DNA of 64,000 bases, from assembly GCA_032622095.1 (NCBI GenBank), contig CP136061.1:1800001-1864000 (forward strand), read 5' to 3'. How positions within the stretch are numbered: the first letter of the stretch is position 1; each line of letters starts with the position of its first letter. This document shows positions 1-12,010 of the stretch, in pieces. Origin of the DNA: Siphonodentalium dalli. Taxonomy: Eukaryota; Mollusca; Scaphopoda; Gadilida; Siphonodentaliidae. Position numbers and translations under genes: made by a program. The notes below the pieces were generated by a model, which did no database searches, was not told the origin of the DNA, and saw only the letters and a program-made list of their open reading frames with translations.

Positions 1-569
1 TTTTCAAACTAGGCGTTGGAACATTTGAGCAAGTATTACCGTGTCATTATTACTAAGGCCGTACACATGAACTTACTCGTCCTGCCCCACGCATGTACTA
101 AAACAATTTTATTAGAACTATATGTAGTGACATTGTCACCTTCCTTACCCCGTTACATACTAAATGGATGCTCCCTGTCAGTTAAACAGTGAGCATAGGA
201 ATGGTATATTATTGAATTGCGAGGTTGTACATGTAATATAAGAAAAGTCCTATTTATTGAGGGAAATGCTTAGATAATAATTTCAACAAACAATCTATGG
301 TCGTCTGTTGAACTTATTTTCTGAACAATTCGTTTGGGATAACTACTCATCAACGATGCTTTGGTATAGGAAGGGCTAAGGTCAACTATAACAACACTCG
401 GTTATTTGCGTGATCAAAGGCATTGTTTCGCACCACGTGCCTAACGCCGTATGTGAATAGAGTTAATCGTGTCGATTTGTGTACCCCTATGACCAAATAT
501 CAACAGAATCGTAAAGTGAAAATGCTTCAGTCAATCGAGAGATGCACATCAGTTACCTACTTTAGCGTA
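1..569. other. non-coding stretch, one diverged dispersed-repeat copy
   Basis: I see no gene here. Bases about 300 to 385 are a diverged single copy of the 68-bp unit that forms the array at 29.7-30.2 kb: 'gggataactactcatcaa' followed by 'gatgctttggtatagg'. The rest is plain AT-rich sequence. Confidence 0.6.
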
Positions 570-621
570 TTAACCTGTCACCAGGAATGTTTTTTTCTTG
601 GTTGTTGTTGGGGTTTTGGTG

Positions 622-888
622 TTCATTCGCTTCTTCGAATACTTCGTGAAGCAACAGCCGAAAGCGAAAGAAAAAAAAAAAAAAAAAAAAGTCGCACGAA
701 GTAACAGAAGGAAGCGAAAAAAAAAAAATTCACTTTCGTCGTTTGATTTTTTTCGCTTGCTTTGTTTGTTTTTTTCGCCTCCTTCCTTTCCTTCGTGGCG
801 AATAACCGAATTAATTGAGATAATTTTGCTTGCTTCCCCGAGAAGGAACCGAAGCAAGCGAAAACCCAAAGCGAATGAAGCGAAAACA
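622..888. repeat. AAGCG-rich foldback with A and T runs
   Basis: The left part has 'cattcgcttcttcg' and the right part ends in 'aagcgaatgaagcg', so the ends can pair. Between them lie long A runs near 670-690 and 718-728 and T-rich runs near 746-780. Open frames on both strands here come from low-complexity composition (poly-Phe, poly-Lys) and are not genes. The motif resembles the inside of the foldback at 4793-5345, which also has 'gaaagcga' words, so both may be decayed members of one family. Confidence 0.5.
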
Positions 889-925
889 AATACACAATAA
901 AATGCAAATTATGTATTATTATTAC

Positions 926-2730
926 GGAATCGACACGCAAGTCGTGGAATCGACATGCAAGTCACATGATTAATATCGATATCGTAGAATCGACATGCAA
1001 GTCATATGATAAATGTGCATATCGTGGAATCGGCACGCAAGTCATATGATAAATGTACATATCGTAGAATCGACATGCATGTCATATGATAAATGTACAT
1101 ATCGCAGAATCGACATGCAAGTCATATGATAAATGTACATATCGCAGAATCGACATGCAAGTCATATGATAAATGTACATATCGCAGAATCGACATGCAA
1201 GTCATATTATAAATGTACATATCGCAGAATCGACATGCAAGTTATATTATAAATGTACATATCGTGGAATCGATATGCATGTCATATGATAAATTTACCT
1301 ATCGTAGAATCGACACGCATGTCATATGATAAATGTACATATCGTGGAATCGGCACGCAAGTGATATGATAAATGTACTTATCGTAGAATCGACACGCAA
1401 GTCATATTATAAATCTACAAATCGTAGAATCGACATGCATGTCATATTATAAATGTACATTTCGTGGAACTCGACATGCAAGTCATATTATAAATTTGCA
1501 TATCGTATAATCGACACGCGAGTCATATTATAAATGTAGATATCGTAGAATTAACATGCAAGTTATATTATAAATGTACGTATGTACGTATCATGGAATC
1601 GACATGCATGTCATATAAATGTACATTTATCAAAGACTCGACAAGTCATATGATAAATGTACATACACTCTATCGTAGAATCGACACAAAAGTCATATTA
1701 TAAATGTACATATCATATAATCGACTGGAGATTCATATGATAAATGTAGATATCGAAGAATCATCATGCAAGTCATATTATACATGTAGATATCGTAGAA
1801 TCGACATGCAAGTCATATGATAAATCTACATATCGTAGATTCGACACACAAGTCATATTTTAAATGTACATATCGTATAATCGACACGCGAGTCATATTA
1901 TAAATGTAGAAATCGTAGAATCGACACACAAGTAATATTATAAATGTACATATCATATAATCGACACGTAAGTCATATTATAAATGTAGATATCGTAGAA
2001 TCGACATGCATGCCATATGATAAATGTACATATCGTAGAATCGACACACAAGTCATATTATAAATGTACACATCGTGGAATCGACACACAAGTCATATGG
2101 TAAATGTACATATCATAGAATCGACATGCAAGTCATATTATAAATGTGCATATCGTGGAATCGACATGCATGCCATATGGTAAATGTACATTTATCAAAT
2201 ACTCGACATGCAAGTCATGTGATAAATGTACATATCGTAGAATCGACACACAAGTCATGTTATAAATGTACACTCATGATGATAGCGTGGAATCGACACG
2301 CGAGTCATGTTATAAATGTACATATCGTAGAATCGACATCCAAGTCATATTATAAATGTACATATCATAGAATGGACATGAAAGTCATATTATAAACGTA
2401 CATATCGTGGAATCGACACCCAAGTCATATTATAAATGTACAGATAATAGAATCGACATGAAAGTCATATTATAAACGTACATATCGTGGAATCGACATG
2501 CAAGTCATATGATAAATGTACACTTCGTGGAATCGACATCCAAGTCATATTAGAAATGTACATATCTTAGAATCAACATGCAATTCATATGATAAATGTA
2601 CATATCTTAGAATCAACATGCAAGTCATATGATAAATGTACAAATCGTCATATGATAAATGTACATATCGTGGAATCGAAACGCAAGTAAGATGATATAT
2701 GTACATCGTAGAATCGACATGCATACTCAC
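926..2730. repeat. 40-bp satellite array, about 45 copies
   Basis: The unit is 'atcgtagaatcgacatgcaa' followed by 'gtcatatgataaatgtacat', 40 bp, repeated with point changes and small indels for 1.8 kb. The array ends exactly at the splice donor of the small minus-strand exon 2731-2769: read on the minus strand, the donor GTGAGTATGCATG runs straight into the repeat. Open frames inside it are period artefacts. Confidence 0.95.
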
Positions 2731-2769
2731 CAGCCTTCGGAACTGTCTCCTGAGTCTCACGAGTCTCCG
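2731..2769 (-). CDS. micro-exon 17 (39 nt), last one in window
   Basis: The acceptor is ttttctttttgcag and the donor GTGAGTATGCATG. From base 1: RRLVRLRRQFRRL. From base 3: ETRETQETVPKA. The third frame stops. The donor passes directly into the 40-bp satellite. Any terminal exon must lie beyond the satellite or left of the window. Confidence 0.6.
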
Positions 2770-2903
2770 CTGCAAAAAGAAAACATTAAAGTTATTTGAA
2801 ACATTCTTTGCGGCTCATAGCTAATAAACTTGCTCAATGCAGATATTTCAACAGATTGTTTATCAAAAGTACCATCTGCACACAACGTTTAACAGTATTT
2901 TTC

Positions 2904-3091
2904 CATATAAATTAAATAAAGTGACTCTTGTTGATGAAATCATATAAATTAAATAAAGTGACTCTTAGTTGATGAAATCATATAAATTAAATAAAGTGAC
3001 GCTAGTTGATGAAATCATATAAATTAAATAAAGTGACTCTTGTTGATGAAATCATATAAATTAAATAAAGTGACTCTTGTTGATGAAATCA
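2904..3091. repeat. 37-bp tandem repeat, 5 copies
   Basis: The unit is 'catataaattaaataaagt' plus 'gactcttgttgatgaaat'. One copy carries one extra base. It sits 130 bp upstream of the acceptor of the exon at 2731-2769, inside the preceding intron. Confidence 0.9.
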
Positions 3092-3099
3092 TAATCATT

Positions 3100-4010
3100 T
3101 GTTTATCAGTGATTTGTTTAGAACTACGGAAAATACTCAACACCGGGGAGACCACAGAAAGTGAACTTTTGTTAAAACTGTCACCATACTGCTTACAACA
3201 ATCCGGTATAGCGCCTGCTAATCCTTGCCACTCAATATTTCGGTGTTGATAGGTCCCCGCGAATCACTCTCCCAAAAATAATCACGATGTTGGGTGTTTT
3301 GCTTATCACACACTCTTTGCATGTTGTATATAATCATGCGCTCGGCTCACACAAAGTGTGCTTTGTGGATAATATCAGTATACAATACTATTGGCATATA
3401 CGTGAGGAATGTTTCATAATTTGGTAACTTTTTTCTAAATTATAACCTACAACCAAGGTCACCCGTGCCTTTAAATAATACCCAAATGTCCAAGTCCAGA
3501 AATATTCATTACAAACTCCCTTATTGGGTCGGAATGTTCAAGCTCTTATCAACACAATGCCAAATGCTATGGTGGTATCCATATAATGCCATTTGAAGAT
3601 TTATTTGGTCACAAATTCATGTACATATCGTATAATTTTTACATAGTCTGTCTGTGTTACACTAAATCATGTTTGGTGATTTTATCAACTGCCAATTTGG
3701 TCATCCGGTTTACATCCCAATAACGCAGATATCTCTCCAGCGTATCTCGGACAGGTTACAAATTATTGATCTAATCTGAACTAATCACTAAAAGCGGTCA
3801 GCATAATAATCGGACGTGCTTTTCAAAGTTCAGCTGAATTGCATCTGAAGCCAGTTGTTTATATCGATCACGTTATCGTAGCTAAGAGTTTGGAAATCCT
3901 ATATCGGGCTGACTTAATGGTTGTGTGGGCTAGTCTCAAATTATCGGTCATTTTGTGAAAATGAATAATAATACATTTAACTTTTTATGGCAATAAATCA
4001 TCAAAAAGCT
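3100..4010. other. intron, nothing recognised
   Basis: AT-rich sequence between micro-exons 16 and 17 with no repeat period, foldback or coding signal that I can support. Confidence 0.5.
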
Positions 4011-4019
4011 ATATAAATA

Positions 4020-4182
4020 TAAGAAATGAATTTAGTGGGTGTGTGTGTTATTGGGGGATATGGCGGTCGTTGGGGGCACATTAGCGTAAACCGCGAAATA
4101 CGCTTCCAGGTTTACACAACGTACCACGACGTCCTCAGTGCCGTATCATCCTATAACACACACCCACTACATTCATTTCTTA
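4020..4182. repeat. small foldback element
   Basis: The left arm 'aagaaatgaatttagtgggt' with a following GT-rich run pairs with the right arm 'acacccactacattcatttc'. The loop of about 100 bp has no coding signal. It ends next to the donor of micro-exon 16. Confidence 0.7.
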
Positions 4183-4201
4183 AATAATCATGGGTACTTA
4201 C

Positions 4202-4225
4202 CAGCCAGATTTTCCTTTGCTTTGC
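4202..4225 (-). CDS. micro-exon 16 (24 nt), smallest of the set
   Basis: The acceptor is gttttcttttcgcag and the donor GTAAGTACCCA. From base 1: AKQRKIWL. From base 3: KAKENLA with split codons. A hairpin element (4020-4182) ends 20 bp downstream of the donor in the intron. Confidence 0.58.
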
Positions 4226-4792
4226 CTGCGAAAAGAAAACATGAGTGTAACTTTGTATGTGCTTTCAGGCGGATGTATAATTTGTATTTTATCATCTGCA
4301 TTTCAAATGATCTAATGCAATCAACGTAATTGTCACTTCTAATATACTTAGTATAAGATTATGTGGCAGGAAATTAAGTCGACTCCTGGGTCGACGGGAA
4401 ACATAACACCGGATAAAGTATATTATTTTTCGCACAACACACCAAAAAGTGTAAGCCAACAAGAGGCCGGCTCCAAGATAATTGGTTTGTGGAGCCGGGT
4501 TTATTTCCTTCATTTCTCATAGCATATGCATGGAATTTGCATCACAACGATATGTCTGTATCAAAGTAAGTAATATATTTTAATTACTTTTTTAAGTATT
4601 CATTTTGTATTTATTTTATTGAATGGTTCTTTTCTGTAAAACACAAAAAGAGTAAGTGGTGTGTGTGTATTTGGTTGAACGGAGATGGCTCATTCGAGCT
4701 TCCCAATTGTGTCTACGTAATTTGGAAGGATGTATAAGATAAGCCGAAACCTACACGAAATATTGATATACCGGCTTGTTGAAAAATACTTG

Positions 4793-5345
4793 TATGGAAT
4801 ACTGTTTGGGCCAACTAGATTGGAGCGGTGAATATGGAACCCCCAAACGAAGAAACCACCGAAAGCGACAAAACATCATATGGGCACACATATATATGGA
4901 ATAGTGTTAGGGCCAACTTACAATGGGGTGGGGTGGAACCCGCCAAGCGAGGAAATCACCGAAAGTGACAAAACATCAGATTGCGCGCACAGATTACCAT
5001 GCGTTTCATTATCTCGCTTTTGTGCGGTTCTGTCATTTGATTTTCTCCCCTCGACGAAAGCGCCGAAAGCGAAATAGTCAAACGAGATGTGGCGAGGAAA
5101 ACGCGGAAGGCGAAATAATCAAACGAAATCTCGTCTGATTATTTCGCTTTCCGCGGAAACCAAAGGACTGAACCGCCGGAAGCGAGATAATAAAACGAGA
5201 TTTCATTTCATTTTGGCGCATTCGGCGGTTCGCTCGCGTGACAATATATGTGCGCGTCTGGACATTTTGTCGCTTTTGGAGGTTTCGTCGTTTAGCGGAT
5301 TCAATCCCCCCGCCCGTTCTAGGTTGGTCCTAACAGTATTCCATA
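4793..5345. mobile_element. MITE-like foldback with about 90-bp terminal inverted repeats
   Basis: The left end begins 'tatggaatactgtttgggcc' and the right end is its diverged complement, finishing '...taacagtattccata'. The inside carries 'gaaagcgacaaaac' words and a further inverted pair, 'aatcaaacgaaatctcg' against 'ctgattatttcgctt'. There is no transposase. A partial internal copy starts near 4886 ('atatatggaatagtgttagg'). Confidence 0.75.
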
Positions 5346-5424
5346 TGAATTGCACAAAACAAAGCACATAGGATTTGAATTGCTAAATATAGGAAATCAT
5401 AGACAAGTACCCAGCCAGCAGTTC

Positions 5425-7880
5425 GTGGTAATTTGTCTGAACTCAATGGTCTGTTAGATGATTGTAACCATAGCCTAACATCCGAACATGACCTTGTTAC
5501 TCTTATGTCATCGTTTCATAAAAAACTGACTGAAATTGTCCAACCAATTTTAACTCGCCCAATAAATGAAAATATATAAAAAAATAAACGGAAACGAGTT
5601 AACGGGTGGTTTGATGGGTCGTGCTCTATGGCACGTCGAATGTATAGCTCGGCGAGAAATAGATATAAGAGACATCCTACGACTGAGAATCTTAATATTT
5701 TCAGCCGTGCTAACACTGTGTACAACAAAACTAAACGGCGCTCCAAATATAAGTTCAAAGTTAGATTTGGACAAGAAATTTTGAATATGGCCAATGAAAA
5801 TCCGCGTAAATTCTGGAAGAAAATAAAGCAATTGGAGAACCCTCATAGGAGCTCTCCTAACATTGATATTGGGTCTTTTGAAACCCACTTTAGAGAAGGT
5901 TTTGAGAAAGGGTCTTTGTTCTATCATAATGATTTAGAGCCAAATGTTGATCATAACGAGATCGCTATAGAGTGTTTAGACTGCGATTTAACCATGTGAG
6001 AGGTCGAATCGGCGATTAAAAATTTGAAGTCTGGGAAAGCCAATGGCCCTGATGGAATACCAGCCGAAATATACAAATACAATATTGATATTTTTGGGCC
6101 TCTGTTTTTGAAAGTTTTCAATTTGATATTCAAAAATTCCACTTGCCCGAGCGAAAGGAATAAATGTTCTATTACACCCGTACCAAAGAAAGGTGACTTA
6201 ACTAATTACCGCGGCATAGTGTTAGCTTATGTGATCACAAAGCTCTACTAACAGGTACTAAATAATAGACTTGTTGAATGGGCTGAAAAACATATACTTG
6301 ATCAGTTCCAATTCGGTTTTCGGAAGGGAAAATCAACGACCGACTGCATTTTTATTTTGAATGCAATAATTAGAAGGCAATTATCTAGACGTGAGAAAGT
6401 TTACTGTGCATTTATTGACTAAACGAAGGCGTTTGACAGTATAAACAGGAATTTGCTTTGGGAGAAATTGACAACTTATGGAATTAGTTCAAAATTAATT
6501 CCGGCAATACAATCTCGTGTATACGTGTGTGAAGTTAAGGGTTAAATTTAATTCACAAATATCCGACTATTTAGACTCGAGTTTTGTAGTAAAACAAGGT
6601 GATCCATTATCGTCCACACTTTTTGTCTGTACCTTAATAACTTTGTGGGAAATTTGTTGAAAAATAATGAAAATTATATATTACAATGAATGATACTCCA
6701 ATCCCTGCATTGCTATATGCTGATGACACATTTTTTTATTGCAAAATCGCCTGAACAGTTACAAAGAGCTTTAGATGAAACAAGTAGGGTCTAAAAAAAC
6801 ACAATTAAAACTAAAATAGTGATATTTTTAGACCAGAAATCGGAAGAAAATTTGAAATTTTATATTGACAATGCTTGTCTAGATATTGTTGAATCATTCA
6901 TGTATCTAGGTGTTGAAATGTGTAATAACGGACAATTTCAAGTGTTAGAGAAAAGGTTAACACAGTATGGTTATAGATCCTTCTGATATGCTGAATGAAG
7001 CTTACTTTGATCCCATACAAGCCTGTAACTTATTTGATATATATGTTGGTTCCGTATTATCATATGGGTGTGGGAATTGGGGGTTCAGTGACGACCCTGA
7101 TATTTAAATTTTGCACAGAATGTTTTGCAAATATATTCTTACAGTAAAATAATCAGGTAACAGCGATGCAGTCTTGGGTGAATTGGATCGTTTCCCATTG
7201 TATATATTACGATTATATCGAATCTTTAAGTATTGGATTAATTTAATTCAGGAGCAAACCTCATTACTCTGTAATATATATGAATCAATTCGGAACGACC
7301 GTGACACCGGTTTGTCGCATAAGGAGAAAAGCTGGACATTTTTGTTGAAGTCTACTTTAGACAAACTTGGTTTAGGGTATATGTGGTATAATCAAGATTT
7401 TATCATACCCGATTTGAAAGTAATTAAATCTCGTTTACGCGACCAGTTTATGGCATGCTTCTATAGATTTTTCATCAAAACTATGTACTTATGGCAAGAT
7501 GAAATTGTTGTTCCAATATGAAACATATTTATCAACTGTTAAGCAACCGAAATTCCGAATGGCTCTGACGAAATTTAGAATAAGTGGTCACTCTTTAGAA
7601 ATTGAGACAGGTAGATATACAGGCGTAGACAGGAGAAAGAGATTGTGTAAATGTTGTCAGCTGAAAGCGGTTGAAACTGAATATCACTTTCTACTGGTCT
7701 GTCCCGCCTATATTGATATACGACGTCGATATCTGAAAACATTCTATGGTCACTGGCCAACCATACAGATATTTGATACACTAATGCAAAATGAATCTAG
7801 ATTTTCATTGAATCGGTTAGCAAAATACTTATATCACAGCCTCTTTAGAAGAGATAAATTATTGTCCCCAATGATTTAGT
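5425..7880 (+). pseudogene. decayed LINE ORF2 (reverse transcriptase), multiple stops and frameshifts
   Basis: Readable pieces in order: about 5427-5550, SELNGLLDDCNH and onward; 5770-5999, NENPRKFWKKIKQLENP; 6010-6250, ESAIKNLKSGKANGPDGIPA (the RT fingers motif) and PVPKKGDLTNYRGI; about 6300-6420, FGFRKGKSTTDC and CAFID.TKAFD; near 6713-6730, the catalytic YADDT; 7174-7520, linker; 7499-7879, the C-terminal zinc-like block CKCC...EYHFLLVCPAY. Stops at 5998, 6251 and 6421, and several shifts, make it dead. No endonuclease domain is readable, so the 5' end is probably lost. It lies within the intron between micro-exons 15 and 16, in antisense orientation. Confidence 0.88.
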
Positions 7881-7917
7881 AAGTTTCCAATTTAGAATTT
7901 AGAATTAGGAACTTAGA

Positions 7918-7918
<1 letters not shown>

Positions 7919-7974
<56 letters not shown>
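7919..7974. repeat. (TA)n microsatellite
   Basis: About 28 uninterrupted TA units, directly after the LINE C-terminus and directly before a perfect-looking foldback. Confidence 0.95.
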
Positions 7975-7977
<3 letters not shown>

Positions 7978-8102
7978 CCAAAATAATGGAGACATGACTT
8001 ATAAAACGATCATTTAATACATTTGTAAGTCTATAGTAGAGAAAAGACTTACAAATGTATTAAATGATCGTTTTATAAGTCATCTCTCCATTCTTTTGGA
8101 TC
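7974..8102. repeat. 128-bp foldback, arms about 57 bp
   Basis: The left arm 'gatccaaaataatggagaca' onward and the right arm ending 'ctccattcttttggatc' pair nearly completely, including 'aaaacgatcatttaatacat' in the middle of the arm. The loop is about 14 bp. It is a short hairpin MITE or a recent inversion-duplication. Confidence 0.85.
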
Positions 8103-8129
8103 ATATATACAACTCTATTCCGGTCACAT

Positions 8130-8370
8130 TATAAATACACTATAGTAATGACCCCATCTAGTTGGTGAAAATGCAGTGAATCGTGGATGCCGGAATAATC
8201 CTGAGTCACTCATGGGTCTGTTCGCGCTGGTACACGAGCAACTGTTACGCCCTCCATCCGTTAGGGACCTTTACTCAATTGAATTGATTCTTGAAACTTT
8301 AATATTTGTATATGCAATAAATGTATTGACTCCATTTATATGCAATAAACTATTTGACTTTGACTTTGGT
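8130..8370 (+). repeat. possible 3' tail of the LINE
   Basis: AT-rich sequence ending 'ctatttgactttgacttt', with two AATAAA-like words (caataaat, caataaac). This resembles a LINE 3' end with a short tandem tail, perhaps of the LINE at 5.4-7.9 kb split by the TA run and hairpin. It is inference only. Confidence 0.35.
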
Positions 8371-8383
8371 GCGAAAAACCCAT

Positions 8384-8432
8384 CACGAGTATCCACCTTA
8401 ATACCTTTAAGGTATTAAAGTGGATACTCGTG
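8384..8432. repeat. short perfect hairpin
   Basis: 'cacgagtatccacctt' pairs with 'aaagtggatactcgtg' around a small 'taatacctttaaggtatta' centre. It is nearly a perfect palindrome of 49 bp. Confidence 0.8.
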
Positions 8433-8479
8433 GTTTGGTGGTAGCACCAGGCAGAGACGTGTCGACAGGGTTGTTTGGC

Positions 8480-9175
8480 GGGGTTGGAAAAAGTTGGAAA
8501 TTTCATACCTCACACATTAGTTGGAAATTTCACACCAACAATAGGTTTAAAATGTTCTTGTAATTTCAAACTATTTATTGGGGGAAAAATTATTGTTTTT
8601 TTTACCAATATTTCCATATTTTCCTACTATTGGTCAAAATTTTGGACTGAAATGACCATCAAATGGAAATTTTCCAATTTTCCAACTTTATGGTGTCAGG
8701 TTTGAAATTTCCAACACTTGGAAAGCTTGTGTCCTTGTCCCTCCCCCGTGGCCAGTCAAAAACTACTAGTTAATTTTAGAAAACAATAGTGTCCTATATT
8801 TGGTCAACATTGTCATGAATTGTCATCAGTTGGAAATTTTCCAACCTAAGTGGGTGGCAGGTTTGAAATTTCCAACACTAGGAAGGCTTGAGGCTAGTCT
8901 AGATGCTAGGATTTTGCGATTTTCTTGTTCAGATTTCAAAATTTCCCTCCCCGTGGCCAATAACAAACTGCTAATTATTTTAAAGAAAACAGTATTTTAC
9001 TACATTTGGTCAAAATTGTGGACTAAAATGTTCATCAGTTGGGGAATTTCCAACCTAAGGAAGAGTATGAGGTTATTTAATTTCCAACACTAGGAAAGCT
9101 TGAGGGCGGTCTAGATTCTAGGATTGGCGATTTTCTTGTTTAGTTTTCAAAACTTTATCACGCGGGCCGACCAAC
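8480..9175. repeat. three diverged copies of a dispersed repeat
   Basis: The words 'gtttgaaatttccaacact', 'aggaaggcttgaggc' and 'aggattttgcgattttcttg' recur at about 8700, 8865-8930 and 9080-9140. Related pieces ('tagagggtctt', 'gtgtccacattgga', 'ttccaact') occur at 9425-9475, 13725-13880 and 19995-20130, so this is a dispersed family. Open frames here are not convincing genes. Confidence 0.7.
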
Positions 9176-9892
9176 CATGGTCGGTCCGGTGGTCCTGGTC
9201 TATTGTCCGTAGCCGTGTGCATTTGTCAGGAGTTGGACCACTAGATGTTAGGATTTATGCAAGGTTCAAATAAATATCTGAATGCTCCGATAACGGTATA
9301 TAGAACCATGGTGTGTGTATATAATGGCTATTAGGCCTGAGCACTGAGATGCAAGGGGTGTGCAAATGGAATTATGCAAAACTTGTGTTTGGTCGGATTC
9401 AAGGGGGGTGCAGTTGGAATTCCCAAAAGTGGACACACCCAACAGAGACCCTCTAGCCACGTCCCTGGAACCAGGGGGCTGTGCGACAGAGTCGGAAAGT
9501 AAGTATAATGACTACATTGTGCTCAATGCAGAGAGTAGCGAAGACAGCGCAATGGGTAATTTACACTGGAAAATCACTTTACAAACATGCCCAGATACAC
9601 GAACCAGGTTATCTGTCCTGTGTGTGGATTACAGTTCCGCGCTTTTCAGGATTGGTGCCAGCTTCGCGATCGCTGGACGACACTCAAATATGATTGATGT
9701 ACGGGATGTACTTTAAAGGGAGACCGTACGCCAATTTCAATACATTACTTGTAGTAACAACGTATCATACAAATGAATGCGTCTACGCGCAATGTGGGTA
9801 GAGCTTGAGACAATCAGAAGGCGAGAATGTCACTTGACAATCAAAAGGCGAGAATGTCACGTGAGATACAATATATGTATGTAGAGACTTAC

Positions 9893-9967
9893 AGATGGTT
9901 TTCTGAATTTCTTGGATATCCTCTTCGCCAGTAAAGCATTCTGTACCCTGTTTGTTGACTTTCGAAG
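9893..9967 (-). CDS. micro-exon 15 (75 nt), frame ambiguous
   Basis: The acceptor is caaattgctctcttatag and the donor GTAAGTCTCTAC. From base 3 it reads SKVNKQGTECFTGEE followed by DIQEIQKTI, balanced in charge, with 18 of 24 codons starting with a purine. From base 1 it reads LRKSTNRVQNALLAK followed by RISKKFRKPS, with nine K/R and no acid. I favour the base-3 reading for this exon. Confidence 0.65.
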
Positions 9968-10094
9968 CTATAAGAGAGCAATTTGTTGCTTCAGAAATGA
10001 ATAAAGTTTGATTGTATTTTATTTTTGAAGGGGATAGGACTTGTTCGCAAGGATGTCTGCTCAAACTAATTTGACGCTGGCATGTAGCATGTAC

Positions 10095-10173
10095 CAGACA
10101 ATGTGGCGGCCATTTCCTGGAGTGTACTACCAATCACTTCAATGTCCTCTAAATTTATTAATGTGACATAAAC
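10095..10173 (-). CDS. possible exon (79 nt, or 36 nt at 10138-10173)
   Basis: The acceptor is atgcgttttgttgcag. The base-1 frame is open for 36 codons: VYVTLINLEDIE, then VIGSTLQEMAATLS, and on to a TAG. It has good purine-first bias. Donors are weak: GTGATT would give a 36-nt exon, GTACAT a 79-nt exon. The 79-nt version would convert phase 0 to phase 1 and join the next exon as ...AATLSASKVNKQ. That would reconcile the upstream frame with the more natural reading of the last three exons. It is unproven. Confidence 0.38.
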
Positions 10174-10389
10174 CTGCAACAAAACGCATTATTCTTGTTG
10201 CCACAGTATGTGCCTGCCATTTCGTGCATAATTTACTCCTAAACTATAAAATGGCGAATCCTAATCCGTTATGATAAGTCATATCGAATTCTGTGTCTAA
10301 AAAGTTTTCAAAATATGACAGCGAAAATGGCAATCGGAAGCGAACGATATTGAATATATGTATAGCCAATATGTAGTCATATATGCCAC

Positions 10390-12010
10390 CATACGAGTTT
10401 CCAAAGCCACCAACTAGTTTTTATAATACATCAAATGAGTGTCCCAGACCACATAACGAGTGCGCCAACCCATATACAGAGTAACAAAACACATCTAGTA
10501 TACAAAAACTAACATGTGAGCATCCCAATCCATACGACGGGGGCCCCAAATCAAAATATTGTCCCAAACCATCAAAGGGGTGTACCAATATCCACCAAAC
10601 GAGTTTCACAAACCACCCAGACTGATATAGACTGAGGTAGACAGTGCCCCAAACGACACTCAACTGGTGTCATAACCGACACATATTGTCCCCCAAACCT
10701 TGGATATGGTATTCCAAACCACCCAAATGAGTGCCCAAAACCACCAAGTGAGTGCCTCAATCGACCTGCACAGGGACCAAATCCATTCAATGAATGTTTC
10801 CAAACCACGCCGGTAGTGCTCCACATACTTTGCAACCAGTGTTCGAAACAACATGTGCCCCAAACCACCCGATCAAACCAGTGTCCATAACCATCAAATG
10901 AGTAAAACAAACCATACAATGAGCACCAATCGAGTGTGTCAAACCACTCAATCAGTGCCCCAAACCACACAATAGGTGTTCCATGGTAACCAATCAATCC
11001 ATCCGAAACTACAAGAGTGACAGACAGTCAATATGTACCCACCCATCATGGCCCATGCTATAACACTATTATCCCAAGACATCCGGGGTATGTAATATGT
11101 CATACAACATACAACTGTCGTCTCAATCCATTGAACTATAGTGTCCAAAACGGCCCAGTCAGTGACCCAATCGGCCACGCATTATCCCAATGCACATAAC
11201 CAGTGCCTATAGCGAGTGCCCAAACCACTCAATGTGAACAAACCACCAAAGTGGTGCCCCAAAACCATCCAACTGAAGTCACAAACCACCCAGCGGGTGA
11301 CCCAAACCATAATACTAGCATCACAAACATCCAATGAGTTCCCTATCCATTCAACTGGACAGGTGTTTCAAACCAACTCCAACTGTCATCTCAATATATC
11401 TACAATAGTGTACAAAACACTCCAACGAGTATTTCAGACAATCAAGTGAGTTTATCAAGCCATCAAATGAGTTTACCAAAACATGGTTTGATATATTTGA
11501 TGTATGGTTTTGTACACTAGTTGGGGACACTCATTCGATGACGTGGGGAATTCAGTGGGTGGTTTGAGACACAAGTTGGACGTTTTTGACACTCCTGGTG
11601 GTTTGATACAATCCTCGTGTGGGTTCAGACACTCATTGGATTAATATGGACACTCATAATGTTGTTTTGGGACACCCATTGGATGGTTTTGGTACGCATT
11701 TGATGTTTTGAGACACCCATTTGTGTGGTTTTGGACACCAGTGCATGGATTGGGACACTCGATAGCATTGGACTGGTCTGGGCACTATCTGGATGGTGTG
11801 TGACACTATTGGGGTGTTCTGTGTTACATGATATGTTGTTTTGGGACACTAGTTGGCTGGTTTGGGACGCCCGTTCTATGGACTGGGACACTCACCGACT
11901 AGTTTGGTATATTATTAAGACGGTGGCTGAGACACACGTCGCGTGGTTTCACGCTCCTTAGATGGTTTGGGACACACGTTAAGTGGTTTTGGACACTCAT
12001 AGGATGTATT
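10390..12010. repeat. degenerate minisatellite that inverts at about 11480
   Basis: From 10390 to about 11480 the motif is 'ccaaaccacccaatgagtg' with variable spacing (about 20-30 bp). From about 11490 to 12010 it appears as its complement, 'gtttgggacactcattgga'. The array is therefore a large inverted structure, able to fold into a long imperfect hairpin. Protein frames rich in WFG, CSH or VWDT come from the motif and are not genes. Confidence 0.85.

Noticed and set aside
570-940. Three overlapping 93-105-codon frames
   Set aside because: Low-complexity A/T runs give poly-Lys and poly-Phe; no gene signals.
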